From Whitmania pigra (taxonomy: Eukaryota > Annelida > Clitellata > Hirudinida > Haemopidae): a stretch of 64,000 nucleotides of DNA. Positions 34,166 through 50,700 of the stretch are shown one piece after another. The notes beneath the pieces are model-generated. The model did not search any database. It was given only the letters and a program-made list of their open reading frames with translations, and had not been told where the DNA came from. The stretch is taken from NCBI GenBank assembly GCA_021613335.1, contig JAJTWR010000437.1:555001-619000 (forward strand), written 5' to 3'. The translations under genes and the position numbers were made by a program. Numbering within the stretch: the stretch's first letter is position 1; each line of letters starts with the position of its first letter.

Positions 34166-34441
34166 GTGCGGTCGAATATTCGCGTGCTCTTAAGAATTTA
34201 TTAAATTCGGAGATTTCGGCGTTTATTTGTCGTAATTTTTTTGTCAATTAGTGTCCACTACATTCCGTTTAGGATTGTGAGAGTATTAAAAGGAAAAAAA
34301 CTGAAGTTGAGCTGCAAACCTTTTGACTCAAACGTCTGGTCTCGTCAGATAAATAGAAATGAAAGAAGTGGTTTAAAGTGCGTCTGATTCCGAAAGCGTC
34401 TGCTGATTGATGCTGCTAGAAGTTCTGAGAATTAAATTAAT

Positions 34442-37290
34442 TTGAAGACTCATCGGAGATGCAGATGGAACGAAGAGGAATCTCATGTGATGGCAATGAA
34501 AGAAATAGAACTGAAACAACAAGGAGTGAAATTCATTAATATAGAACTCCACAAATACTTCCCACATCGAACCTTAGCCGCTATTCGAGGACACAGAAGG
34601 CAAATAGAATACAAGACTATTTTCCAACAGTGCTTCAGCAATTCTTCGAAAAATAGTCAAAAGCCATTAGTTGAATGGCAGTCCCAGCCTTCGGATTGTT
34701 TGGAAACAATTGATGAGAATAATTCCAACGAGCTGTGGAAGAGGATGTCCAAAGCCGAAGTTGGACTGAACGACCAAGAAAGAAAGAGAATCAACATTGC
34801 TCTCTCTAGACACTTCTTGGATATGAGTTTGAAACGAATAAGAAAAATTAGGAACAAACCTGGATACAAGAGCCTTCTAAGCAACGCCTTCCGGGATACC
34901 GTGGTCCTGAGACATCCTAAAAATTTGGAGAGATAGGGGATGCCTGGTGAACAGGGGGCATTAGACAACAATACAGTTTCCTTGGATAGCCTGGTAAAAC
35001 TGAAACAGTTTGTGGTTTAGAGATATCACATGATACATATTGAAAACAAAGAGCTCTCTGACCTCATAAGCGAGAGACTGGACAGAACGGAGAGAATACA
35101 ATTAATAAACAAGGAATATAAAAAATGGACTTCTAATCAAATTCCACAAGACATCAATAGCAAGAAGCAAAAAACGCCACCGAATCATGTTGAGAGGATA
35201 CAAACAAATAACAACAATCAAGCCAGAAATAAATCAGAAAATGCATGCAGAACATATCAGAAATCAAAAGTCCAGGTAACAAAAAAAGGACAAAAAATTT
35301 AGAACGGCAGAAATGCTACGCCAGGTTACAAGCTCTTTTCCAGCAGCAGCCCATTCTGTTCTGAAGGAAGAATATGAGATACAGGCAGGCACTCTTCCCG
35401 CGGATTTGGCAGATTATTGGGGTCCAATCTTTGAGGAAGAATAGGTGAAGGATAGCGGGCATTTAGAAAACGATTAATGAGACAGTAACAGAAATGCAGG
35501 ATCCAATCACCAGATGGGATGTAGAAATTGCATTCCGGGGACTGAAAGACAGCTGCCCCGGTCGTGACGGCTTCCAAAAAAGACATCTTAAAAAATTCAA
35601 TTATGATGATCTGGCCGTTCACATGTCTCTATGGCTGTTAACAGGAATACCCCCTGCATCATTTAAGACGGGAATTGTCACTTTCATTCCCAAGAATAAG
35701 GATGCTTCCAGTCCGGGTGATTATCGGCCTATTACAGTGGGTCTGATTATGGCCCGCTTGTTTCATCGCATCCTTGGAGGGAGAATGTTAGGATATTGGC
35801 CTTTGTCATCGAGACAAAAAGCATTCCGACCATGAGATGGCATTGCACAAAATCTCTTTCTGATTAAATCAATTATCCGAAAAAAGAGAGAACAGCTCCA
35901 AAAATCAAACCTGACCTTTGTTGATGTTACGAAAGCTTTCGACTCCGTGTCCCATAACACCATCCTCAGAGCGGCTGCCAGACTTGGCACTCCACCACTA
36001 TATACCACAGTATCTAGCTGGACTCTACAAAGGAGGGGAGGTTTATCTGAAAATCAAGGAGGGTCTCAGAGGAAAAATTCAGGTGAAAAGAAGAGTCCGT
36101 CAGGGAGATCCAATGTCCCCCCACCTATTCAATGCGGTCATAGACATGATAACCAGCAAATTGGACCAATCAATTGGAGTCACGGCTGGCAGAGGTTCGA
36201 CGACTAAGTGCAATTACATTGCATTCGCCGACGATCTGGTCTTAATGTCAACGACTGACATCGGAATAAAAAGACTGATGGAACAATTAGAGAGTGCAAT
36301 GAGCAGCGCAGGTCTAAGGATCAATCCAAACAAATGCGCTACACTCAGAACTGAAACCCAATGCAGAGAGAAACGCTAGATAGTCAACCCCATAACGTAC
36401 CTCAAATTAAAATCTGAAGATATCAAAGCAATCGATGTCTGACAGACGTACAAATATCTGGGGATAGAGATTAGAGTCTGGAAGCAGCCAGCGTCGATCG
36501 GAGATGAGATTCAAAAACTGTTCCATTCAATTTCAAGAACACCAATAAAACCTTGCAAACGCCTTTATATTTTAAAAGTTCACTTGCTACCAAGTCTAGT
36601 CCATAAACTTACCTTTGACGAGGTATTCATCGGTTCTCTGAACTCCGCAGACACCGCGATTATAAGGGCAACAAGGCATTGGCTACATCTTCCAAGGGAT
36701 ATCCTGAAACCATTTCATCATGCTCCCGTTAAATCCGGAGGTCTAGGAATTCTTCAACTTAGGCAATTAGACCTCGTCTTCGAATGAATAGATTGACAGA
36801 AATTTTCTCCAAGATGGATGATTTCATGACTGATATTCTCAGAAACAACACTCTGATTATGAGAGAATTTTGAGAGTTTGGAACAGCAGAGGCGAAACAA
36901 CCAAAACAGGATTGGAAAGCGACAGCTTCGGAGAGACCGTACAAAACTGTAGATGGCTACGGACTGAGATCATTCACCGAGGGAGTTGGAATGAGCGGGC
37001 TGCTGCACTATATTGCAGGCTTAGAGCTTCGAGATGGAACCCGCAGGCTCCCAGGGGGTGCGATGAGGGTTGTCAATCCTTAGAGTCGCTGGGGCATGTG
37101 ATCAGAAATGCCCAAGAACCGATGGCATAAGACACGAGAGACATAATGTTGTCATGAAAAAGATGGAAAACGAACTGTTAAAAAGAGGAACAAAAATAGA
37201 GCCCCGAATTCCTATAGATCAGGGACTCAGAATGCCCGATTTATGTGCGTGGAAAGGAAATACATACATAGTTGTAATGTTCTATCGTTT
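34442..37290 (+). pseudogene. R2-like ORF, many stops and shifts
   Basis: 34442-34936: Myb-like DNA-binding block (CRWNEEESHVMAMKEIELKQ, HKYFPHRTLAAIRGHR). 35494-35835: RT fingers (GLKDSCPGRDGFQ, PGDYRPITV). 35918-36379: RT palm, with VKRRVRQGDPMSPHLFNAVI and the catalytic FADDLVLMS. 36584-36787: thumb. 37050-37290: zinc-knuckle-like CQSLESLGHVIRNC…RHNVV, then MPDLCAWKGNTYIV, the start of the restriction-like endonuclease. The endonuclease resumes past the LTR element at 41806 with VCDVAITSDV and KVLKYDTQDV. At least six frame breaks make it inactive. Confidence 0.8.
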
Positions 37291-37383
37291 TATTTGTTCG
37301 TAAAAACCAACAACCGTTCCTTTTAATTTCCGCACTTCAACGCCGCCATATAAACAAAGATCCCCTATCGTTACAACATTACA
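37273..37383 (-). repeat. 3' LTR of the Gypsy element
   Basis: 111 bp, starting TGTAATGTT and ending AACATTACA. It reads as identical to the partner at 41695-41805. Confidence 0.92.
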
Positions 37384-37415
37384 TCCCTCCCCTTTTTGGA
37401 AAACCTAGTCAAATA

Positions 37416-40400
37416 TTAGTTCACAACATAGTCTGCAAAGCGGGCGGGCAGTTTATGTTCACGCTTGGAGCGGCGTACAACGTTCTGATCTTGCTGTGTG
37501 CTGTACTCGCCTTCCGGAGCAGTTTGCGGCATGACATCACTGGATGTGACATCACCTTCCACCACGTCTTCGGATGGTTCCTTGAATTTTGCATAACCCG
37601 ACAAGCGGTTATCTATTCCTTTGAAGAGTGACGAGTTGCGGGTGACTGATTGTCCGTCAGTGTTGCGTGTAGCAGTGATCATCGAGTGGTTCTTTGACGT
37701 AACTGTGTGTGGTACTGGCATGTACGGTGTGAGTGATCTGTTGTGTGTGATTGGTTGTTTCACAATGACCGTGTCACCCACGCTGATTGATGAAGGTTTG
37801 ACATAGGACTTGTTGTCAGCGTAGTCCTTCATCTTCGACTTCATGAGAGCATCTCGCTCACGAAATTTTCTATCGCCTTGTGTATCAGTGACTGTAGATG
37901 ATTCTGTTGATGGTAGAGTTGTTTTGCAGGGACGTCCAAACAGCATTGTCGCAGGAGGACGACCAGTTGTGCTGTGAGGCGTGGCACGATACTGACGAAG
38001 AAAGATGTTCAGTTCTTGATGCCAATTCTTGTGTTCGAGTTGCGCTGTCTTGATAACCTTCTTGACTGTCTTCACAAATCGTTCGACCTCACCATTGGCA
38101 CGCGGCCATAGCGGAGTTATCTTTCGATGCTTGAAACCCATATATTCAGCAAAACGGGTGAATTCAAAACCATTGAAGGGGGGTCCATTATCCGACTTCA
38201 GAATGTCACACGAACCAAATTCTGATAGGATGCGATCAAGTTTTGGTATCACGCTGGCTGCTGCGGTTGACTGAACAATTTCAACCACAGGAAATCGTGA
38301 ATAGTCATCAATGACCACGAGGAGGTAGTCACCAGTTGTTAACTGAGCAAAATCAATACTCAATTCACTCCAGGGTGATGACGGTAGTTAGGTCATTTGT
38401 AGTGGTTCACGATGCGGGGTTGCGACGGCGATTTGGCAGGCAATGCATGCTTTGACGCGTTCTTCCACCAAACGGTCGATCCCAGGAAACCAGACTTTTT
38501 CCCTAATCAAAGCTTTGGTTTTGACAATGCCTTGATGTCCTTGATGTGCGAGATTGACTGCACGTTCCCTCAGTGACTCTGGAATAACTATGCGGCTATT
38601 GCGTAGTAGTATATTGTCTCCACTGACACACAGTTCAGCATGCATTCTAGCGAACGTGTCAAACTCGTTAGTGTTTACGTTAGCGATGTGTGACCAATCG
38701 TTTGTACGGATCGCATCGATGACAGCGAGCAGTGTCTTGTCTTTGACGGTCGCAGTGGCAATTTCAATGCGAGTCATAGCTTTCGGTACTGCATGACCCA
38801 CGAGGTAGTTGACGTACTCTTCGGCGATTTGTTCTTCACGACTCGATCGGTCACTTGACAAAGTTGGATGTCGTGAAAGATAGTCGGCTGGATTGTCATG
38901 ACCTGGTCTGTAGATGTTGTCTCATATGGTTGAAGGCGTAGTGCCCAACGCTCGATGCGTGCTGGCGGCTTGCATTTTGGATTGTTGTACAGACTGACTA
39001 ATGGCTTGTGATCAGTATGAATGGTCACTGGCTTGCCATGGATGTATATATGAAAATGTTCACAAGACCAAACGACTGCGAGTGCTTCTCGTTCTGTCTG
39101 TGAGTATCGTTGTTCGACATCAGTCAACGATCTACTGGCGTAAGCGATGATATGTTCTTCGTTGTTATTTCCACGTTGAATCAAGATGGCGCCGAGTCCG
39201 ACTGGACTAGCATCAGTGTGTATTTCTGTTTGCTTGTCAGAGTCAAAATACGACATTACTGGAGCATTGCATAGTTGCTGTTTGAGTTGTGCGAGTGCAG
39301 ATTCTTGCTCATTGGTCCACTGCCATGGTGTGTCCTGTCGTGTTAGTCTACGTAGTGGCTCGGAAACTGTAGCATAGTTTGGTATGAAACGAGCACAATA
39401 ATTAGTCATACCGAGTAGACTGCGGACTTCAGATGCATTGGTTGGCATGTTCATGTTAACAATTGACTGAATCTTCTTCGGGTCTGCCATGATGCCACGT
39501 TCAGTGAATACGTTACCAAAGAATTCGAGAGTGCGCTTCGCATAGACGCATTTCTGCTTGTTAAGAGTTAGCCCTTTTTCTCTCAGACGTTGAAACACGG
39601 CACGCAGATTGTTGAACATCTCCTGCTCGGTTCTACCGTACACAAGAATGTCGTCACTAATGTTTATTGCGCCCGTTAATCCACTGAGTGTCTCACGGAT
39701 TGCATTCTGGAAAATCTCTGCAGCGCATGAAATACCGAAATTGAGACGTTTGTATCGACGCAGACCAACATGCGTGGAGAATGTTGTAATGTAACGTGAT
39801 TCAGGTGCAAGTTCAAGTTGATTATATCCCTGATTTAAATCCAATTTTGAGAAAACTGTTGCACCATTTAGATCACTGATCAGTTCATTTATAGTAGGCG
39901 TAATGTGTCTTTCACGTTTGATTGCTGTGTTAGCTTGGCGCATATCTACACATACACGTTTTTGGCCAGTTTCACTCTTAGGCTTGGGTACGACGACGAC
40001 TGGACTCACCCACGGAGTAGCTCCTTCTGTCATTTCGATGATGTCGAGCTCTTCGTCATGCTTGAGTTGATCTTCTAACTGTTGACGAACATGGAATGGC
40101 ACCCGACGATGAGGCTGCGCGACTGGTTGTACGGCGTTGTCGATGTGTAGTTTGACTTGGAAGTCCTTCAGCTTACCGACACCACGAAATAAATCAGCAT
40201 ATTCTGTGACGAGTTCATTGACGATCTGATCGGTGGATGTCGTACGTTCACCAATCGGTTTCACGACGTGCAGTAGGTGTAGTGCTTGAGATACTTCCCA
40301 GCTTAGGAGAGAACCTTCCTTGCTATCAATGACGTAGAACAGTGTGTCTGACTTTCTGTCTTTATATCTAACCACAGCACGAAAAGTCCCTAGCACCTTG

Positions 40401-41533
40401 AGAGGGCTTTGCGAACAGTATGCAAATACTTGTTTGTAGTTGCTGTGCAGCTGAGGTACGGGTTTAATTTTAGAAAAATCGAGTTGGCTCATGATGCTTA
40501 CACTTGCTCCTGAGTCTGCGATGACATCGATTGTAGTGTTGTTTACATTTACTAAGAAGTGTGGTAGATTTCTTTTGGTGTCCAATCGATTTGAATGAAC
40601 GCTCAGTGCATACACATAACGACTCTGCTCAGATGAATGTTCACTGTTGTCAGATGAACTTCTGTTGCTGTCGGCATTGACACGGCGAACACGATGGTAT
40701 TTGCCATGACGGGTTTTCGGCAGTCGGCTTTGCGGTCTATCATGTGATATGCTGTCGCGATGTCGCTGATGTGGCGGCTGTTGTGATGCACCATCTTTCG
40801 AACGACACTGTGACGCAAAATGATTTGGCTTCTTGCACGAATTGCAGTACTTGCCATGCGCCGGACACGATGTCTTTCCACCCTCGTGTGGCCATATGCC
40901 ACCACAGTTGTGACACTTCATGTCAGCTGTTTTCTTGGAATTGTTGCAAATCTGCTTATTGCGATTCAGACTCAGTTTGTTAACATGCTCATTCTCCATA
41001 CTCTTTGCTTGGATATCGGAGAGTTCTAAACTACGACCAACATCTATGAGTTTAGTGAGAGTCATGTCAGGTTCACATAAGGCTTTACGGCGTAGTGTAC
41101 TTGATAAACAACCTTGGATGATTTGAGATTTTATCTCACGATCAACATTGTCGAAAGAGCATGAGGTTGCCAGTTGTTTCAAACGGGTGTAGTAGGCTGT
41201 TAGTGGTTCATCTGTTTGTTGTTTAAATTGTCGAAACGTGTAGATCTGGTATTCGACGTTTTGCTTTGGTGTGAAAAACTTGTTGAGAGCAGTGACAGCC
41301 TTTTCGAACGGATCCTCTCCCTCTGCAGCTTCGGCATCTGGAAGAGTATCAAGGATGTCGTTGACTTCCTCACCCGCGTAGTGGAGTAGGAGAGCTCTTT
41401 GACGTTTGCGATCAACAATATTTACGGCCACCATCAGGTTGCGAAAGCGAGAAACCCACTTTGTCCATCGAACTCCTGCTGAGTCGTGTGAATCGACTAC
41501 AAACGACGGAAACGTTGGTAGTGCTTCAGCCAT
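37416..41533 (-). pseudogene. Gypsy gag-pol with one frameshift and one stop
   Basis: The frame from 41533 encodes Gag (MAEALPTFPSFVVD…), two zinc knuckles (CHNCGGIWPHEGG…C; CNSCKKPNHFASQC), retropepsin (DVIADSGASVSIM), reverse transcriptase (SPVVVVPKPKS, FSKLDLNQGYNQLEL, active site ISDDILVYG) and RNase H (IHTDASPVGLGAI, HTDHKPLVSLYN). A frame break at about 38905 separates the RNase H tail from the integrase zinc finger (HQGHQGIVKTKALI, CIACQ; 38861-38388). An in-frame TAA at 38388-38390 then separates it from the integrase core (VVIDDYSRFPVVE; DNGPPFNG; GEVERF) at 38363-37416. Gag and Pol share one frame. The two lesions disable this copy even though its LTRs show no divergence. Confidence 0.9.
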
Positions 41534-41694
41534 GGATTAGATAATGGTGTTATCGATAGTAGCTTTCGATGACTTCGATAACGCTCGGAGGCCAGACAAC
41601 AGCGTCTATCCGAAATGAACAAACTTTCGATTTTCGTCGATAAAAATTGGTGCAAACTATTTGCGAAGGTCCGTTTCGAAATTCTCGTCGCCAA

Positions 41695-41805
41695 TGTAAT
41701 GTTCTATCGTTTTATTTGTTCGTAAAAACCAACAACCGTTCCTTTTAATTTCCGCACTTCAACGCCGCCATATAAACAAAGATCCCCTATCGTTACAACA
41801 TTACA
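41695..41805 (-). repeat. 5' LTR of the Gypsy element
   Basis: 111 bp, identical by eye to 37273-37383. Promoter function is expected but no clear TATA box was fixed. Confidence 0.92.
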
Positions 41806-42310
41806 ATAGTGTGCGATGTAGCCATCACCTCAGACGTCTACAACCTGGACCGAGTGTACGACAACAAAGTACTGAAGTATGACACTCAAGATGTTCACAC
41901 TTGGATGCTGAGAAATGCTCCAGAAAGCACTCTGAGATTGATGCCAAATGTTGGCGCGTTTGTGTGCAACTGGAAAGGGGTGAGGTCCCAAAAATCGTTT
42001 AGATTTTGGAAGGATTGCGGCGTCAGGAGGACATCGTAACTGCTGTTCTAAATCACAGTTACGAGATATGGAGGGCTCACAGGTGCCACCGAAGAAAGAA
42101 GTCCACATCTCGAACTCTCGTTAACATTGGTTGGTGCTCTTCGGTACGATTGACATTTCAAACTACGGCTTGTTCTTTTAAACTTACATATCCAGGGAGA
42201 TCTCGGACCCTTTTGCGGACTCTAAATCTTTTGGAGTGGCTTTTTGAACGATTGATATTGTTAAAGTTTGTATGGCCGAGAAAATAAAATTAAAAAAAAA
42301 TAATAATAAA

Positions 42311-42658
42311 CATTTTAATAAAATTTAGTAAGTAATCCAAAATAGTCTAAAATAATGTAAAGAACAAAAAAATAATAATGTCTTAATTAAACATCGCCAT
42401 TTAATCATTTCATTCTTGACATGACCATCAAATCGGATCAAAATCTTAAAATGGCCCATCAGAAAGGTATATATTTTGGTCTCACATTTGCTAGGATGCC
42501 AATTAAAAAAAGTGCAACCAAATCATGACATTCCGAATTATCTAATCTCAATTATATTATACTTTTAATGTTTAAATTATATGTCATGTTTTTATTGTTT
42601 TATTTAAGCATACCGATCCTTTTGCACCCAGCACTGATATGTGACGAAATCATTCGTA
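42311..42658. other. 5' flank of the small membrane protein gene
   Basis: AT-rich spacer between the R2-like tail and the start codon at 42659. No repeat or exon recognised. Confidence 0.4.
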
Positions 42659-43130
42659 ATGGGCGATCACAACAAAGATCTTGCAGGTTAGATGATCTAA
42701 GGTTTTGAAAATAATTAAGTGTTTTAACATATAATAAACAATGATTTCAGATGACGAGCAGCCACGGATCATAACATTACCTGTACTTTTAATAATAATC
42801 CTTCCTGTGTTTTCAACCATGCATGATTATTTGTGGTTTTCTGGAGTAATACCGTGGAAGAGTTCCGAGTCATACGACTTTCTCGATCTTTTAATTAGGG
42901 GTGCTGTTTATTCTTTGGTTTTTCTTTTTACTCTTCCCCCGCCACTTAGTCACGCAAATCTTCTTTTCTATGCCACTCTTCTATCGTGGCATTCAAAACT
43001 TCACGGAATGCCAAGCCACGCCATTTACTTGGAGGACCTTGAATTAGTGCACAGAGAACAATACCTAATGACATGTGCTCTATATCAAAGATTTCTAATT
43101 TTTAAATTTCTGATGTTCAACCTTACATAG
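42659..43130 (+). CDS. Small multi-pass membrane protein of unknown family, 2 exons
   Basis: Exon 42659-42686 and exon 42751-43130 join in phase 1 (GT…CAG intron of 64 bp), giving 135 aa starting MGDHNKDLADDEQPRI. Hydrophobic segments at about residues 17-32 (TLPVLLIIILPVFSTM) and 56-72 (RGAVYSLVFLFTL), and weaker ones toward the C-terminus (ANLLFYATLLSW; FLIFKFLMF), suggest two to four membrane passes. The conserved-looking soluble stretch HDYLWFSGVIPWKSSESYDF lies between. The gene converges on MKS1, with 248 bp between the stop codons. I do not recognise the family. Clean splicing, intact frame and position in a gene island support a real gene. Confidence 0.6.
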
Positions 43131-43378
43131 TTTGGAACTAGCTTTTTGAAGCAAAAAGAAACAAGCTGAAAGTTAAAAACAAAATCGAATTATTGGTTTA
43201 CATGCCAAATTATGTTACAAATGGTATCACACAACAAAGTAATAAACTTTATTAGCATTCGGACATTTGTCACGTTTATTTTGGAAAATTAACAGATAAT
43301 TTTGGACAAATTTTGGATAATTTATTATTAAAAACCAAATTTTAAGTCGACAAAAATAATCTTGACTTGCAACCCTGA

Positions 43379-47617
<4,239 letters not shown>

Positions 47618-47789
47618 GTTAACGTCATACGTGTCGTCTATAGCAACGGTTTTCTTCTGGTACCTGAAAATTTATCAAGTACCTATTGACATTTTGTACT
47701 AAAATTTTCTAAGTTGAATAAATTTTTGTAAAAATAACAAATTTTAAATTTACAAGTTATAAATTTGTTATAAAAAATAATCACAAATC
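47618..47789. promoter_or_regulatory. Divergent promoter region between MKS1 and RUS1
   Basis: Only 172 bp separate the two start codons, so 5' UTRs and promoters must overlap or share elements. No clear TATA box. Inference from geometry. Confidence 0.5.
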
Positions 47790-50700
47790 ATGCACTCAAC
47801 ACTGTTTACTAAAATGGTTGGCTACCAGAGTGATCGACGTATGTCGGAGGGGGCAATATCAGAGTCTTATGGATCTTCTGATCTCGAGCGGGATTACTTG
47901 CTATCGGAAGGCAAACTGATTAGACTTTCAGATCCGAAGCCAACCAAACTTGTGACCCTGTCAACATTCTTTAGGGTGAACTGCTTCATTTATTTAAAAA
48001 AAAATAGTGAATGAAACGTTTGACATGATGCATTTTGCTTTATTTTTCAGTCTGTGTTTCTTCCCCAAGGTTATCCTGATAGTGTCAGCGGCGATTATTT
48101 AGAGTACCAAGTTTGGGACACAGTTCAAGTAATAGATGATATGTGACAATTCCTTTTATTGTTATCATTAACTGTTCTTGATATTTGAAGGCATTTTCAA
48201 GTAGTATTACGAGTTCATTAGCCACTCAGGCAGTTCTGAAAGGAGTTGGGGTTGGCGATGATTCCGCAACAGTTGCGGCTGCTACAGTTACTTGGTTGCT
48301 CAAAGGTGCTTATAACAAAATTTGTTTTGTGTGATGTGATTTTCAAATAAGAACAATTTTGTAGATGGAACTGGAATGTTGGGAAGAATTGCTTTTGCAT
48401 GGTTTAAAGGGTTAATTGAAGATTATATTTACAAAATTAATTATTAACATAATTAGCAGCTGGTGAATATTTGATAGGTCACATCTGGACTGTGATTGCA
48501 AGAAATGGAGGTAATTTATTATTTACTTGAAGCATCTTTAAAAAGTTACTCTCACTGACTAAAGTTGTAAGAAAGCTATGTGATCTAGGTTAATAATTAA
48601 TATTTTGCAATTTTATTAATAATTACAGCTTAAAATTTCAATTGTTTTTTGAATTAAATATGTTAACATAAATGGAAATTCGTAAGTTTTATGATTCGGT
48701 TGTGCATTTATGCGACCTTTCCTTGTGAATCAATTTCACTAAAAATAAGAAATTTCTATTTTTTCAGACTCTTTGCTGATGTGTTGAATGATGTTGCCAT
48801 CTTCCTTGATATACTTGCCCCTCACTTTGGTAGCGCTTTCAGAGGCATTGTTTGCTTCTCAGGAATATTGAGGGTTTGTTATTTACTTTTGAACTATTTT
48901 CCATGGCTCCTAGACTATTGAACGAAAGAGACGATATAACAAATAACGAATTAGACCTTGTAACGAATTTTTAAACTCGTTATAAGAACCAATTCGTTAT
49001 AAGATCCAATTCGTTATAAGTTCCAATTCGTTATTTCGTCTATCACAATATTTAAATCATTTTTACATGACAAACACAAATTTGAACTGACGAATAAAAG
49101 ATAATATATTTAAATTGTTCACCAGAGTTTTAGAATTTGTGCTTCGTTCACCAGTATTGTAAAATCGGTGGGGCTACGTATTTGTAGTAATATTTGTAAG
49201 ATTGATTGACTGGTTGGTTTTGTTGGCTAGTCATAGACGCCATTTGGAGGGGGCAACGGCTGTAGACTGACTTTAGACCAGATGGTTTTGCTAGGGTCTG
49301 CTCCCCCTGAATGTTGGCCAGAAGCAAAAAAGGATCATTTTCTCAAGCAATGCAAGGGTTTCCCTCTCTTTGGAAAATGCTGAAATGACGTCCTAGATTA
49401 ATTCATTCATTCACTCACTCACTCGCTAGTGTTTAACGATTTTCCTATTGGTCGGCATTTCACTGATCGCAAGCACCAATTAACATCGAGATTGGTTTGG
49501 GTATATATAATGGTTAAATTATAAAAATTTCTTTAATTAATTAATATTGCCATTATTAAACATGCATAAAAACAACAAAGTCCTGAAATTTATTCGAAAC
49601 AATAAAATTTTGAAACTCTGGCATTAAAATTGAATTTACTAGTTTTATTTATTAAATAAAATCTTTTTTTTTCTTATATATGTTGGATCTTATAACGAAT
49701 TAGATCTTACAATGAATTAGATCTTATATTCAAATAACAAATAAGACTTTATAACGAATTGTTATAAGGTCTAATTCATTATATCGTCTCCTTAGTCCGA
49801 TAGTCCGGCACCCATTTTCCATACTTTGTAACTGTTCTGGTTGCTATTTGAATTCTTTAAACAGGCGGTCGTGGGAGTTGCTGGAGGTGCCACAAGAGCT
49901 GCAATCACTCAACATCAAGCCAGACGAAACAACATGGCAGACGTGGCAGCTAAAGATGGCAGTCAGGTACATTCAATAAGAGTTTTGTGTGGTAATGGTG
50001 TTTGAGTGGGCAAGGGAGTGTTAAAAAGTTAAAATATGCCTTCGCATATTATTCTGATACTTGAAAGACTGACTAAATACCACAACCTGATTTCAAATGC
50101 AAAAGTACCATGAACCAATGATCACTATTTGAAAGCAATTGAAAGGACAAGATTCTTACAATACAATACAGCAATCTAAAATTAAAATATTCAACGAATG
50201 ATTGTCAATCTGATATTATTAAATTTAATATATTTAATTAATTGCAGGAAACTCTTGTTAATCTAATGGGCCTTTTGTGCAGCCTGCTTCTCATTCCACT
50301 TATCTCTGGGAAAATGATGTAGGTCTTATAATTCTGTTTATAATTCTTTTAGGTCTTTTGAGATTTAAAACAATAATAAATTAGACAAATCACATCTATG
50401 TCAGGGATGTCAACAATTAATGATTTCTTGGTTAAATGGTTAATAGCTAAATGGATAAAAAGTAACATTACTGATATTATTCAGTTCTCTAATTCATTTT
50501 GTAGATTTAAACCAGTCCTTTAAGCAGGCCATCTTCTTCACAATGTGATGAGTTAAAAATATATGTGGCTTATTCACAATAAAGTATGTGTGCTGAGCAG
50601 TCTCACATGTGGTACATATGTGACTGGTATGCATAATACCTTACGAATGAAATATGCCAAGAAAACGACATGCATTAACTTTTCACCAAAGCAGTGGATT

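Larger units (their letters stand above)
37273..41805 (-). mobile_element. Complete Ty3/Gypsy LTR retrotransposon with 111-bp LTRs
   Basis: The 4533-bp element is flanked by the 5-bp target duplication ATAGT (37268-37272 and 41806-41810). The two 111-bp LTRs read as identical and have 9-bp inverted ends (TGTAATGTT…AACATTACA). Read on the minus strand, the 5' LTR is followed by a primer-binding site beginning TTGGCGACGAGAATTTCG, and the 3' LTR is preceded by the polypurine tract AAAAAGGGGAGGGA. Very short LTRs recall the Mag group, but the clade is not certain. It sits inside the R2-like element, hence is younger. Confidence 0.92.
34190..42310 (+). mobile_element. R2/NeSL-like retrotransposon, near full length, split by an LTR element
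   Basis: The 5' region (34190-34440) and the 3' end (about 42110-42290, followed by an A-rich tail) match the minus-strand copy at 1.06-2.75 kb. Coding pieces lie in the order Myb-like, reverse transcriptase, CCHC and endonuclease. The 4533-bp LTR element at 37273-41805 lies inside the endonuclease domain. Without it the element is about 3.6 kb, the usual R2 size. R2 proper inserts in 28S rDNA; no rDNA is seen here, so this is either a related clade or a stray copy. Confidence 0.85.

Noticed and set aside
36070..36379. Possible active reverse transcriptase gene
   Set aside because: The catalytic FADD block is intact, but stops and shifts before and after, plus the LTR insertion, break the ORF.
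38774..41533. The 919-aa frame as an intact host gene
   Set aside because: Gag, retropepsin, RT and RNase H order plus flanking LTRs and target duplication show a retrotransposon.
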